A DNA stretch of 64,000 nucleotides from JAWKWH01 sp963669455 (GCA_963669455.1 OY770026.1:620001-684000); one strand, 5' to 3'. Positions 1 through 8,299 are shown, numbered from the stretch's first letter. Numbers and translations are program-made. The notes: a model not told the origin generated them from the sequence alone.

Positions 1-741
1 GGCGCAGACAATGTCGTGATTGCGTCGAAGTTCGGCAATGTGATCAATGCTGACCGACGCGAGTTGACCGGTACCGACCATTCTCCCGGCTATATCAGGC
101 AGGCCCTGGAAGAGTCGCTTAGTCGGCTGGGTCTGGGCCGCATCGATCTCTATCAACTCCATTTGGGCGATCTGCCTGTTGATGAGGCGGCGGCGGTTGC
201 CGAAACCCTGGAAGGGTTGGTCGACAAAGGCCTGATCGGAACCTACGGTTGGAGCACTGACGATCCGGCTCGGGCAGCCTCCTTTGCCGGATATCCCAAT
301 GCATCGGCAATCCAGTTCAAGATGAATGTCTTTGAAGATGCATCTGATATGGTCGAGACCTGTCGAAAGTACGGCTTTGCCATGATCGTCCGCTCGCCGC
401 TGGCGATGGGGTTTCTGTCCGGCAAGTTTGATCGCAAAAGCCGGCTTGCAGACAATGATATCCGCAGCAATCCACACGATTGGCTGCCCTATTTCGACAA
501 GGGTGGTGCTGCGAAAGCGGCGTGGGCAAAAAATCTTGATGCCGTGAACGCCATCCTGACCAGCAATGGACGTACCCCGGCACAAGGCGCGCTTGCCTGG
601 ATATGGGCACGCGATCGGCAGCTTGTACCAATACCCGGCATGCGTACGGTCAAACAGGTTGAGGAAAACGCCGGCGCGCTTGAAAAGGGTGCATTAAGTC
701 CGGGACAGATGGAAGAGCTGACTGGAATGCTGGACATTTGA
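1..741 (+). CDS. Aldo/keto reductase, C-terminal part (5' end outside window)
   Basis: The reading frame is open to the left window edge, so the first codons are missing; about 246 residues are visible. The product looks like an NADP(H)-dependent aldo/keto reductase with a TIM-barrel fold. Visible family features are IASKFGN near the left edge, the segment LGRIDLYQLH (barrel strand with the DLYQLH motif) and the C-terminal cofactor region with PIPGMRTVKQVEENAGAL, which binds the NADP phosphate in the family. The N-terminal catalytic Asp/Tyr lie outside the window. Substrate cannot be told. The last 48 bases overlap the 3' end of the convergent membrane-protein gene. Confidence 0.85.
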   Translation, partial: GADNVVIASKFGNVINADRRELTGTDHSPGYIRQALEESLSRLGLGRIDLYQLHLGDLPVDEAAAVAETLEGLVDKGLIGTYGWSTDDPARAASFAGYPNASAIQFKMNVFEDASDMVETCRKYGFAMIVRSPLAMGFLSGKFDRKSRLADNDIRSNPHDWLPYFDKGGAAKAAWAKNLDAVNAILTSNGRTPAQGALAWIWARDRQLVPIPGMRTVKQVEENAGALEKGALSPGQMEELTGMLDI

Positions 742-1206
742 CCCGATTGAGTTGTGCACCATCCAGCTAATCAGAATCAACCAGCTTACGGTCAGCAGGA
801 TGGGAAAGAACCGGACAGGTATCAGACCGTTTTTGTGGTTCGTATCCGTGCAATCGGCACCGACTACCGGCACGTCCATATATGGGCGGAGTTTGGCGAA
901 GAGATTTGTTCGGCGGTCTTTCAGTTTTTCAATTTGATTTATTCCGGATTTCGTCGAAATGATCGACAAAAAGGAGACTATCGCCCCCAGAATTGCAGAC
1001 CCCATCAATACAAAAAATACTTTGTTTGATATCTCCCCGCCGATTTCAACAACGATACCAAACACCGCAAACAGAATTGCATTGAATATAAGAAGCGCGT
1101 TCAAACGCTTGTCGTTCAGGTCATACTCGTAGTCGATCGATTCCTGTAACCAGTCTCTTTCCAGAACCAGTTTTTCAAAGTTTGATGGGGATGTTGTTCG
1201 TTTCAT
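694..1206 (-). CDS. Small integral membrane protein of unknown function
   Basis: A 170-residue protein with three predicted membrane segments, roughly residues 35-57, 63-85 and 137-156, and a charged stretch between the second and third. I do not recognise a characterised family. The pattern of an acidic/basic helix (DLNDKRLNALLIFNAILFA) leading into a TM hairpin loosely recalls SLATT or DUF5706 (Pycsar effector) membrane proteins, but no nucleotide cyclase is visible nearby. The gene is AT-richer than its neighbours, has no strong ribosome site before its ATG, and its 3' end overlaps the convergent aldo/keto reductase gene by 48 bases. Recent acquisition is possible. The ORF is probably real because of its clean membrane topology. 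Confidence 0.6.
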   Translation of the reverse strand: MKRTTSPSNFEKLVLERDWLQESIDYEYDLNDKRLNALLIFNAILFAVFGIVVEIGGEISNKVFFVLMGSAILGAIVSFLSIISTKSGINQIEKLKDRRTNLFAKLRPYMDVPVVGADCTDTNHKNGLIPVRFFPILLTVSWLILISWMVHNSIGSNVQHSSQLFHLSRT

Positions 1207-1287
1207 AGCAATATGCAGGCGTTTTTGCGGCGGATAACTTTGTCATCCCCGATCGGGGTGGGTGAACAGAGTTTCAAACCAGTCATA

Positions 1288-2286
1288 TCAAGCGACATCA
1301 AGCACGATCTTGCCGATGTGATCGCCCTCCTCCATGCGTTCATGGGCCCGCCAGGCTTCCTTCAGCGGAAAGATCATGTCCATCACCGGTGCAATCCGGC
1401 GCTCGGCCAGGAGCGGCCAAACATGTTCCTCCAGTTCGGCAGCGATCTTCGCCTTGAACTCAACTGATCGCGGGCGCAGTGTCGAGCCGGTGTGGGTGAG
1501 CCGCTTGATCATCAGCTTGGTAAAATCAACCTCGGCTTTCGGGCCACCCAGAAATGCGATCTGAACAATGCGTCCATCTGTGGCGGCAACTTCATAGTTG
1601 CGGGCGATGTAATCGCCGCCGACCATGTCGAGGATGACATCGGCGCCGCGCTTGTCTGTGATTTTCCGGACGGCGGCGACGAAATCCTCCTCGCGGTAAT
1701 TGATGCTCCGATCCGCACCGAGCCGGTCGCAGGCGGCGCATTTTTCCGCCGATCCTGCGGTGGCAATGACGGTGGCACCAAAGGAATTCGCCAGTTGAAT
1801 AGCTGTCGTGCCGATCCCGGACGATCCGCCATGGATCAACAGAACCTCACCTTGCTGCAGTCCGCCGCGCTGAAACACATTATGCCAGACGGTGAAAAAT
1901 GTTTCCGGCACAGCGGCAGCTTCGGTGAATGTGAAACCATGCGGGATGGGAAGCGCATTGGATGCATGAACCGTAACGAATTCGGCATAACCCCCGCCAG
2001 GCGTGAGCGCGGTGACGCGGTCACCGGTTCGCCAGCGTTTGGCATCTTGTCCCAATGCCGCCACTTCGCCGGCAACCTCCAGCCCCGGCAGGTCGGAAGC
2101 ACCGGGCGGAGGCGGATAGGCGCCCATGCGCTGCAGAATGTCGGGCCGATTGATGCCGGCGGCTCTTACCCGGATCAGGATTTCACCGGGACCCGGGTCC
2201 GGTACAATGCGCTTTTCGGGTTTTAATGCCAGGGGTCCGCCGGGTTTGTTGATGGCTATGGCGGTCATTTTGCCAGGTATTTTCAT
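1288..2286 (-). CDS. NAD(P)H quinone oxidoreductase, PIG3 family (zinc-free MDR)
   Basis: A 332-residue medium-chain dehydrogenase/reductase of the quinone oxidoreductase (PIG3/TP53I3) subgroup. It has the N-terminal GroES-like domain with AAGINRPDILQRMGAYPPPP, characteristic of PIG3-type enzymes, then the Rossmann domain with HGGSSGIGTTAIQLA. The structural and catalytic zinc ligands of alcohol dehydrogenases are absent. Expected reaction is NADPH-dependent one-electron reduction of quinones. The start at 2286 is preceded by AAGAGG five bases upstream; a second in-frame ATG six codons later is possible. It is divergent from the DUF1192 gene, with a copy of the hairpin repeat in between. Confidence 0.85.
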   Translation of the reverse strand: MKIPGKMTAIAINKPGGPLALKPEKRIVPDPGPGEILIRVRAAGINRPDILQRMGAYPPPPGASDLPGLEVAGEVAALGQDAKRWRTGDRVTALTPGGGYAEFVTVHASNALPIPHGFTFTEAAAVPETFFTVWHNVFQRGGLQQGEVLLIHGGSSGIGTTAIQLANSFGATVIATAGSAEKCAACDRLGADRSINYREEDFVAAVRKITDKRGADVILDMVGGDYIARNYEVAATDGRIVQIAFLGGPKAEVDFTKLMIKRLTHTGSTLRPRSVEFKAKIAAELEEHVWPLLAERRIAPVMDMIFPLKEAWRAHERMEEGDHIGKIVLDVA

Positions 2287-2343
2287 TTTGCCTCTTAAAC
2301 GGTCATTGAAAACGGCCTTTGCCGGACTGTAATGTTCTCTATC

Positions 2344-2393
2344 CTAGGGCATTTTTCGCCCAAGCAGAATCATATGCGCGAAAAATACCCTGG
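2344..2393 (+). repeat. Hairpin repeat family 1, copy A (stem only)
   Basis: Arms GGGCATTTTTCGC and GCGAAAAATACCC enclose CAAGCAGAATCATATGC, preceded by CTA. The same hairpin recurs at about 8.2, 25.4, 48.9, 49.7 and 59.6 kb. This copy lacks the GGTTCC...GGTAC extension and lies between the divergent quinone oxidoreductase and DUF1192 genes. Confidence 0.8.
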
Positions 2394-2413
2394 AGCGCAA
2401 ATGGGAGATTGTG

Positions 2414-2605
2414 ATGAGCCGCGACGATGAAGAAGAAGTCAAACGAGCCTCAAAACACGAGATCGGGCAGGATCTGTCACAGCTTTCGATCGATGAGCTG
2501 CACAAGCGCATCGACGTGCTGAAGCAGGAAATAGCCAGGCTTGAAACGGAAATAAGCGGCAAGGATGCCAGCAAAAACGCAGCGGAAGCGTTTTTCAAGT
2601 CATAG
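2414..2605 (+). CDS. DUF1192 family protein
   Basis: A 63-residue acidic protein matching the small DUF1192 family common in Rhizobiales. Typical features are HEIGQDLSQLSIDEL, then a short coiled-coil-like helix with KQEIARLETEI, and the C-terminal SKNAAEAFFKS. No biochemical function is established. The start is taken at the ATG at 2414 because GGGAG ends six bases upstream; the GTG at 2411 immediately before it would be too close. The short length is normal for the family. Confidence 0.85.
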   Translation: MSRDDEEEVKRASKHEIGQDLSQLSIDELHKRIDVLKQEIARLETEISGKDASKNAAEAFFKS

Positions 2606-2643
2606 AGATGGGCCGGGGGAAGGGCTTGTCCGGATCTTTGAGC

Positions 2644-2669
2644 CCAACATTCTCATCGGCAAATGTTGG
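2644..2669. terminator. Possible hairpin between convergent DUF1192 and cfa genes
   Basis: CCAACATT and AATGTTGG form an 8-bp stem with a 10-base loop in the gap between two genes that end toward each other. There is no T-tract on either side, so it is only a candidate transcript-end structure. Confidence 0.35.
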
Positions 2670-2683
2670 AATGACAAGAACCG

Positions 2684-3979
2684 CTACCGATAAAGATCGG
2701 CGCGTGTTGGCGGCAGTCCGCTGGGGCCTTTACGTTTGTGGGAGGCAAGCGTCTGGTAGAGACGCACGCCATTGCGTTCGAAGGCTATGGAGCAGCCACC
2801 GAGATAAAGCAGCCACATTCTGGTTTTTACTTCGCCAACCTCTTCGACCGCGGCATCATAATTGGCCAGCAGCCGGTCATGCCAGTGGCGGCAAGTGCGC
2901 TGATAGTGCTCGCGCCAATCCTCGATTTCATGAACCTCGAAATGGTTCTGTTCCAGCATGGTGACGGTGTTGCCGATGTGATCCAATTCGCCACCAGGGA
3001 AAATATACTTGGTTAGTAGCGCAAATTCCTCGTTCTTCTTGCGGAAGGTTTTTGTATCCTTCTTGGCGGGCTTGGTAATCGCATGGTGCAGAAAAAGCCC
3101 GTCCAGTTTCATCACCCGCTTAACGGTGGCATAATAGGTCGGATAATTGTCGATACCGATATGTTCCTGAATGCCGATCGCGGCAACCTTGTCGAACTGG
3201 CCTTCGACGGTGGAATAGTCCGCCAGCCTGAACTCGACCTTATCGGATATGCCGAGACGTTCAGCCTTGGCCTTTGCATATTCGACTTGCTGGGTGGACA
3301 GTGTGACAGCCAATGCGGTGACACCGTAATTTTGCACTGCATAGCAGGAAAGCGCGCCCCAGCCGCAACCGATATCGAGCATGTGATCGCCCTGTTTCAG
3401 CCGGAGCCTGCGGCAGATCATCTCCAGTTTGTTTTGCTGCTGGGTGTCGATATCGTCGTTCCAATCCTTGGAATAACCGCAGGTGTAGACCATTTCCCTG
3501 TCGAGCCACATCCCATAGAAATCGTTGGAAACATCGTAGTGATACTGAATGTTCCCTTCGTTCTGTTCGCGGCTGCCATCGCTTGGCTTTTCCTCCGGCT
3601 GCTCTTCCAGCGGCCAGGGTCCGCCGCGATTAACGAACCAGAATTTGCGCGCCGAATTGAGAAAAAGAAGCTTGTTGACCGATTTTCTAATCTCGCGGGT
3701 GCGCACTTTCGGGCGTTTCGCGACGAGGTCGAAAATGTCGCCATTCTTCAGATCAACCCGCTTGGAGACCCACAAATTCAGAAGTTTTTCCATGGATGGT
3801 TTTCGAACCAGCGATGCGATGACCCCTTCGTCGGCAAACGAAATGGCAAAGGCATCGGGTGCCAGATCCTCGGGAATGGTGGAACCGTCCCAAAGGTGAA
3901 AGCCGATATCGAGCTGCAGGATCTCGCGCGCATGGGCGAGCAGTTTCTTAAAGGTCTTTAGTCGTCCGGCCGCGCTCAT
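2684..3979 (-). CDS. cfa: Cyclopropane-fatty-acyl-phospholipid synthase
   Basis: A 431-residue S-adenosylmethionine-dependent enzyme that adds a methylene bridge to unsaturated acyl chains of membrane phospholipids. The methyltransferase domain has QYHYDVSNDFYGMWLD, the SAM-binding loop LDIGCGWGALS, and the family segment AIGIQEHIG with the conserved Glu; YIFPGGELDH is also typical. Length fits the family. The frame stays open 45 codons upstream, but the start is set at 3979 (MSAAGRLKTF) because AGGGGA lies nine bases before it and the upstream residues have no family character. Monocistronic as seen, with its promoter region shared with the small ORF at 4132. Confidence 0.93.
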   Translation of the reverse strand: MSAAGRLKTFKKLLAHAREILQLDIGFHLWDGSTIPEDLAPDAFAISFADEGVIASLVRKPSMEKLLNLWVSKRVDLKNGDIFDLVAKRPKVRTREIRKSVNKLLFLNSARKFWFVNRGGPWPLEEQPEEKPSDGSREQNEGNIQYHYDVSNDFYGMWLDREMVYTCGYSKDWNDDIDTQQQNKLEMICRRLRLKQGDHMLDIGCGWGALSCYAVQNYGVTALAVTLSTQQVEYAKAKAERLGISDKVEFRLADYSTVEGQFDKVAAIGIQEHIGIDNYPTYYATVKRVMKLDGLFLHHAITKPAKKDTKTFRKKNEEFALLTKYIFPGGELDHIGNTVTMLEQNHFEVHEIEDWREHYQRTCRHWHDRLLANYDAAVEEVGEVKTRMWLLYLGGCSIAFERNGVRLYQTLASHKRKGPSGLPPTRADLYR

Positions 3980-4131
3980 AACTTGGTATTCCCCTGCATT
4001 CCGTCTCGCGATTGATATGCCATTTACCTCACCGCCAGCCGTTTGTCTTGGTTTGTTATGCAAACCCTTGCCAAGGAGGACAATCCATTCCACATTGGCT
4101 TTGTGTCCAACCAATGAAAGGAGGTGATCCG

Positions 4132-4203
4132 ATGTCGAGTGATCTTATCTGTTTGTGTGCAGGCTTGGCGGATTGCCTTGGCGGGGAGCAACCTCTTCGT
4201 TGA
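4132..4203 (+). CDS. Candidate 23-residue small protein with perfect extended Shine-Dalgarno
   Basis: The ORF encodes MSSDLICLCAGLADCLGG plus five more residues, with three cysteines. AAAGGAGGTGATCC at 4117-4130 is complementary over 14 bases to the 3' end of 16S rRNA, and the GGAGG core sits seven bases before the ATG, so translation should be very strong. The gene stands alone on the plus strand between the cfa start and the tadG-like gene. No family is recognised. It could be a real small protein, a leader peptide, or a ribosome-binding decoy; only the ribosome site is certain. Confidence 0.5.
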   Translation: MSSDLICLCAGLADCLGGEQPLR

Positions 4204-4308
4204 CGGGTAAGGCCGCGGTGGAAACGCTCTAAAAGCCGCGCCACAGACAAGAATCACGATTGCGGGCCGGTGGAACTTCATGTTTCCCGGCCTGTTTCGT
4301 TGTTTGCG

Positions 4309-4336
4309 AAAAAAAAGGGGAGCATAGAAGCTCCCC
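4309..4336 (-). terminator. Rho-independent terminator of the tadG-like gene
   Basis: On the minus strand GGGGAGC-TTCTAT-GCTCCCC is followed directly by eight T residues, starting 28 bases after the stop codon of the TadG-like gene. This is a textbook intrinsic terminator. Confidence 0.9.
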
Positions 4337-4364
4337 AATTGCCCTTGCAGAATGTCAGCAGAGA

Positions 4365-5681
4365 TTATTCGACCAAAGTAAGACGCTCGATATTGGCTGC
4401 GATAGCCAGAAACGCATCTTTGAGTTCAGTACCGTCGGCAGCCTCGAAATAGTGTTTGGTTGAATTTTTGTCGGGCGAAGCGCATTTCCTCATCATGCTT
4501 TTCGGGCCATTTTGTCTCAGGCCGAAACCGATGGTGAATATCTCGATGCCGTCGCTTTTCATTTTCTCACAGAGCCGTTCGGCCAGTTGGCTTGACGTCC
4601 CGCCTCCCCCTCTGGTTGTTTTTTCCCCTCTTTCGTTGACATAGTTGACGTTGAATATGCCATCGGTCATCAGAATTGCATATTTGTCGATGTTTTTGCT
4701 GTTCTTTTTCGCTGGCCGGCTTGCCGCTGGCAAAAATCTGGCCCAGCGCTCCGACAGCATGTACCAGGACCACTGGATGCCGATATGGCCGGCCGTGCCA
4801 CCTCTGGCCTGGAAAGAGTTGATCCTGGCTTCCAGCGCTTTGGCATCGCCGGTCAGCGGCATCAATGCGGCTGAAGGACAAGAACCCACACGATAGTCGC
4901 GATTGATCATTCCGGCATCGGGTCCGGCATCGCTAAATATCAGGCTGCCCTTGCGTTCGGTTGCACAATTGTCGGGCCGGGTTTTGACCTTAGTCGGAGT
5001 GCCGATTCTTGGCGCTGGTCCGCTGGTGGCCTGGGTTTCAACAAAAACAACCTTGTCCGCCAGAGCGCCGGCATTGACGGCTCCGGCGTAGGGTACGAGC
5101 GAGATGCGCACGCGTCCGTTGTTTGTGCTCCCATCGCTAATGAAGGCGCTGATACCGGCCTTGGCAGCGGTCTGCAGGGACTTCAGCTTACGGCCACGCA
5201 TCGAGCCGGTCACATCGAGCATCATGGCTATTTCGACCCGCTTGTCAGAGTATTTTGATTTTGATCCGACAGACACAATCTTGGCATTAGTGGTGCCAAA
5301 GACTGGGATTACCATATCGACATCGGCGCTTGCCAAAACCTGGACAGTCTTGGCTTTTTGATCGATATTGATCTTATTGATCGTGATTTTGCTGTTGCCC
5401 AGAAATGCAGTATCAGTATTGGCATCGACAAAGGCTCGAATCATCGCTGGAGCATCTTTGATTTTGATGACGCCGGTAGTGATATCACGTGCCGTGGACG
5501 ATACTGCACTGTCGACTGCGGCTTTGAGATTTGCCCGCGCTGTGGACAGCTGTATATAGTTGACCGACAGGCCTACGCCCAGCATCAGCACTGTGACGGC
5601 AAATCCAAAGACAATAACCAAATTGCCGCTTTTGTCGCGGGCAAAGAGCTTGATCATTTTGTATAGATTTGAAGTACGCAT
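4365..5681 (-). CDS. TadG-like pilus-associated protein with VWA domain
   Basis: A 438-residue protein with an N-terminal hydrophobic segment preceded by RDKSGN (residues about 15-40, TadE/TadG-like prepilin anchor), followed by a von Willebrand factor A domain. The VWA metal site is visible as MMLDVTGSMRG (about residues 150-162). TadG-type proteins are exported and linked to tight-adherence (Flp) pili and the cell envelope. No other tad gene is seen here, so it is an orphan. GGAGA lies eight bases before the ATG, and a strong intrinsic terminator follows the gene. Confidence 0.85.
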   Translation of the reverse strand: MRTSNLYKMIKLFARDKSGNLVIVFGFAVTVLMLGVGLSVNYIQLSTARANLKAAVDSAVSSTARDITTGVIKIKDAPAMIRAFVDANTDTAFLGNSKITINKINIDQKAKTVQVLASADVDMVIPVFGTTNAKIVSVGSKSKYSDKRVEIAMMLDVTGSMRGRKLKSLQTAAKAGISAFISDGSTNNGRVRISLVPYAGAVNAGALADKVVFVETQATSGPAPRIGTPTKVKTRPDNCATERKGSLIFSDAGPDAGMINRDYRVGSCPSAALMPLTGDAKALEARINSFQARGGTAGHIGIQWSWYMLSERWARFLPAASRPAKKNSKNIDKYAILMTDGIFNVNYVNERGEKTTRGGGGTSSQLAERLCEKMKSDGIEIFTIGFGLRQNGPKSMMRKCASPDKNSTKHYFEAADGTELKDAFLAIAANIERLTLVE

Positions 5682-5982
5682 TTTTTTGTCTCCGATCTGG
5701 ACAGCTTATGCCGTTTGACCCAGGAGATGCATCAATGATGCCTGTTCGCCGGAACTAGCGCTGCAAACCGGCGAGAAATAGCCTATCTATATGTAATTGC
5801 AACTGTTTAGTGCTTCGCTATGGTTAATAAAGGACAAAGAAAAAATACCATCTGGTCGGCCTTTAACCAGGTGTTAACGACACTGACGGGGCTGATCCCA
5901 AATAGGCCGTGCCATTGTGGTCAATGTCCTGAAATGAACCACATCGATCAGGCAGAAAATTCAGGCGCCGGGCAGGCAACAA
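5682..5982. other. Gene-free stretch upstream of the tadG-like gene
   Basis: About 300 bases without a convincing gene. It should hold the promoter of the minus-strand tadG-like gene. A short inverted repeat (TCGCCGG ... CCGGCGA, around 5748-5780) is the only structure noticed. A 74-codon plus-strand frame here has no ribosome site or recognisable protein character. Confidence 0.5.
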
Positions 5983-6432
5983 TCAGCAGTATGATCTACG
6001 CCTACCACCCCGGTAAGGCCGTACGACAGACCGGGACAACATAACGGCAGCAACGCTTTTGATATTCCCCGCAGTCACATCGGCCAATACACGGCCATAG
6101 TATTTGCCGCCGCCGATATTGCTGATATGCACCGGCCCGCTTTCTAACAGTGCCGTCAAAGTGCGGCTTGCTTTCGCCGCGGCATAGCGTTCCGCCTTGC
6201 ATTTGGAGCGTTTTTCAGGCGCATCAATGCCCCGAATACGCACTTTGACATGCAAAACCTGGCCAGGCCAGATCATCGCCTCGGCCAAAAACGTATCGCC
6301 ATCAAGAACCTTAATCACACTGGTTTCGACCGGTCCTTTGATGGCCTTTGCCGGCCGGGCCTGACCGATTGCCACCAATCCGGCGGTTATCAAAATTGAT
6401 ATGACGATGGGTATGAGGCGAGGAATTGTCAT
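5983..6432 (-). CDS. Secreted thermonuclease-like (SNase fold) protein
   Basis: A 149-residue protein with an N-terminal signal-like hydrophobic segment (residues about 5-25) and a staphylococcal-nuclease-like domain. Family residues seen are VLDGDTF, the RIRGIDAPE motif with the Arg and Asp of the active site, and YYGRVLADV carrying the second Arg. A Ca2+-dependent nuclease cutting DNA or RNA outside the cytoplasm is expected. The C-terminus is Arg-rich (YRGGRRRSYC). It is transcribed alone. Confidence 0.82.
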   Translation of the reverse strand: MTIPRLIPIVISILITAGLVAIGQARPAKAIKGPVETSVIKVLDGDTFLAEAMIWPGQVLHVKVRIRGIDAPEKRSKCKAERYAAAKASRTLTALLESGPVHISNIGGGKYYGRVLADVTAGNIKSVAAVMLSRSVVRPYRGGRRRSYC

Positions 6433-6487
6433 AGCAAGGAAAATATTCCTTGCAACTATGACTTGTCAATACACGATATGGTTGTTC

Positions 6488-6694
6488 TCAAAAATCCGTC
6501 GCAATGCCTTTTACCTCCCAATCGCCATAGCGGACTGGTTCAGGACCGTCGCGACCGCCTATTTCGGGAGCCAGACTGGCATTTTCCCGGGCTTTTTTGC
6601 GGCGTATTTCGGCTTCATCGAGCGCGCGTCTTGCTTCCGGGGTCAAATTGTGCCGTTTACCGGTTTTTTCAGGGGTATCGTCGCTGCTTGTCAT
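6488..6694 (-). CDS. Succinate dehydrogenase assembly factor 4 family (DUF1674)
   Basis: A 68-residue protein ending in GGRDGPEPVRYGDWEVKG plus IATDF, the diagnostic C-terminus of the DUF1674/SdhAF4 family. Family members bind the flavinylated SdhA subunit and help assemble succinate dehydrogenase. The N-terminal half is charged and probably disordered. It is divergent from rsmB, an arrangement common in Rhizobiales as I recall it. Confidence 0.88.
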   Translation of the reverse strand: MTSSDDTPEKTGKRHNLTPEARRALDEAEIRRKKARENASLAPEIGGRDGPEPVRYGDWEVKGIATDF

Positions 6695-6788
6695 GTTTTT
6701 TCCAAGAATGGTGGTGTGCGTCTATTTTCATATAGATAAAATCAACGCCATCTGCGAGCCGTTAGCCAAATGAGCAGGACAGACAGAA

Positions 6789-8183
6789 ATGAACCAGCCA
6801 AAGCGACTGAATAATGCCGGCAAGCGAGGTGGTTCAGTGCGGCCGGCGCAAAATGGCGAGCCTCGTCCGGGATTGGCGGCCCGCATGGCGGCGGCAAAAT
6901 TGCTGGCGGCGATTGTCGACAAAAACACGTCAGCAGACGGCCTGACCGACGACCGGCATGGTCATCCGCAATATTTGGCGCTTGAGCCGCGCGACCGGTC
7001 ATTGGTCAGGGCGATGCTGATGACAGCTCTGCGCTTTCGCATCACCATCGAAACGCTGTTGACCGAACAGCTTGAAAAACCATTGCCTGCCAACGCCCGA
7101 ACGCTGAAGCATATTTTTCATATTGCGCTGGCGCAGATATTGTTTCTTGAAACACCCGACCGTGCCGCCGTTGATCTGGCGGTGGCGCATGCAAGCCAGG
7201 ACCCGCGCAGCCGGCGGTTTGCCGCACTGGTCAATGCGGTGCTCAGAGCAATCGCGCGACGCAAGGAAACCCGCCTTAAAATGGTGCTCGATCAGACAAT
7301 GGATGCGCCGGAATGGTTTTCCGGCCGGTTGGTGGAGATTTATGGCAAGGCAAAGGCATTGCGGATCATCAAGGCACACCGGTGCCGGGCACCGGTGGAT
7401 ATCACCACCAAGGCCGATGCTGCCGGATGGGCCCGGCGGCTTGGCGGGTTTGTGACACCTACCGGGTCGGTGCGGCTTGAAACGCTGAACGGGCCGATTG
7501 ATGATCTGCCGGGTTTTGCCGATGGTGACTGGTGGGTGCAGGATGCGGCAGCAGCCCTTCCGGCCAGGCTTTTGGGAGATGTTGGCGGATTGCATGTTGT
7601 CGATTTATGCGCGGCACCCGGCGGCAAGACAGCTCAGCTGGCGGTGGGCGGCGCGATGGTGACCGCGGTCGATATTTCCAGCAACCGGCTGAAACGGCTT
7701 GCTGAAAATCTTGACCGGCTCAAATTGAATGCGGAAATTGTCGCTTGCGACATCAAAACCTATCAGCCGCAACGGCAGTTTGATGCGGTGTTGCTTGATG
7801 TGCCCTGTTCGTCCACCGGAACGATACGGCGTCATCCTGATGTGCAGTGGACGAAATCTGCCGGCGATATCGCCAAACTCGCTGTAGTACAGCTCGATCT
7901 GCTGTGCCGGGCTGCCAGGCTTGTGCGGCCTGGTGGCCGGATTGTCTTTTCCAACTGCTCGCTCGATCCGGCAGAAGGTGAAGCGGTGGTTGAGCAGTTT
8001 CTTGGCCAGACCAGCGATATTGAGATTGAACCGGCGGCGCCAGGTGAGATTGCCGGCGCAGACGACTTTATCACCACAGCCGGTTTTTTACGGACAACAC
8101 CGGCTGACATGGAGCTTGCCAGGGCCGAGATTTCGGGCATTGACGGTTTTTTTGCCGCAAGGTTCAAGCGCTGTACGCCATAA
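6789..8183 (+). CDS. rsmB: 16S rRNA m5C methyltransferase RsmB
   Basis: A 464-residue RsmB/NOP2-family RNA (cytosine-5)-methyltransferase. The N-terminal NusB-like RNA-binding region (residues about 28-160) is followed by the SAM-dependent domain with VVDLCAAPGGKTAQL (SAM loop), DVPCSSTGTIRRHPDVQW (motif IV, with the Cys that releases the product) and SNCSLDPAEGE (motif VI, nucleophilic Cys). The enzyme methylates position 967 (E. coli numbering) of 16S rRNA. The next gene begins about 210 bases downstream, after a hairpin repeat. Confidence 0.93.
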   Translation: MNQPKRLNNAGKRGGSVRPAQNGEPRPGLAARMAAAKLLAAIVDKNTSADGLTDDRHGHPQYLALEPRDRSLVRAMLMTALRFRITIETLLTEQLEKPLPANARTLKHIFHIALAQILFLETPDRAAVDLAVAHASQDPRSRRFAALVNAVLRAIARRKETRLKMVLDQTMDAPEWFSGRLVEIYGKAKALRIIKAHRCRAPVDITTKADAAGWARRLGGFVTPTGSVRLETLNGPIDDLPGFADGDWWVQDAAAALPARLLGDVGGLHVVDLCAAPGGKTAQLAVGGAMVTAVDISSNRLKRLAENLDRLKLNAEIVACDIKTYQPQRQFDAVLLDVPCSSTGTIRRHPDVQWTKSAGDIAKLAVVQLDLLCRAARLVRPGGRIVFSNCSLDPAEGEAVVEQFLGQTSDIEIEPAAPGEIAGADDFITTAGFLRTTPADMELARAEISGIDGFFAARFKRCTP

Positions 8184-8193
8184 TATCGTGGCT

Positions 8194-8299
8194 GGGGCTT
8201 TTTTTCGCCCGAACAGAATCATATGTGCGAAAAATGCTTCAATGGTTCCAGCTGGGTACAGGCGCTATAGCGGTTCAAGGGAACCGCAAAATGACCTAG
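8194..8299 (-). repeat. Hairpin repeat family 1, copy B (full length)
   Basis: Full-length copy of about 106 bp. Read on the minus strand it starts CTAGGTCATTTTGCGG, contains a GCGGTT/AACCGC hairpin, then TGGAACCATTGAAGC and the GCATTTTTCGC...GCGAAAAA hairpin. It matches copies D and F over nearly its whole length. It fills the rsmB to heparinase-like intergenic gap. Confidence 0.85.

Noticed and set aside
3083..3961. 292-codon plus-strand frame antisense to cfa
   Set aside because: Shadow of the real cfa gene; no ribosome site or family match.
3980..4114. 45-codon N-terminal extension of the cfa frame
   Set aside because: A good ribosome site precedes the ATG at 3979, and the extension has no family similarity and overlaps the region of the small ORF promoter.
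4117..4131. Minus strand reads GGATCACCTCCTTT, the 3' end of 16S rRNA
   Set aside because: No other 16S sequence flanks it; it is the complement of an extended Shine-Dalgarno sequence.
5820..6044. 74-codon plus-strand frame
   Set aside because: No ribosome site, no family character, and it overlaps the end of the nuclease gene.
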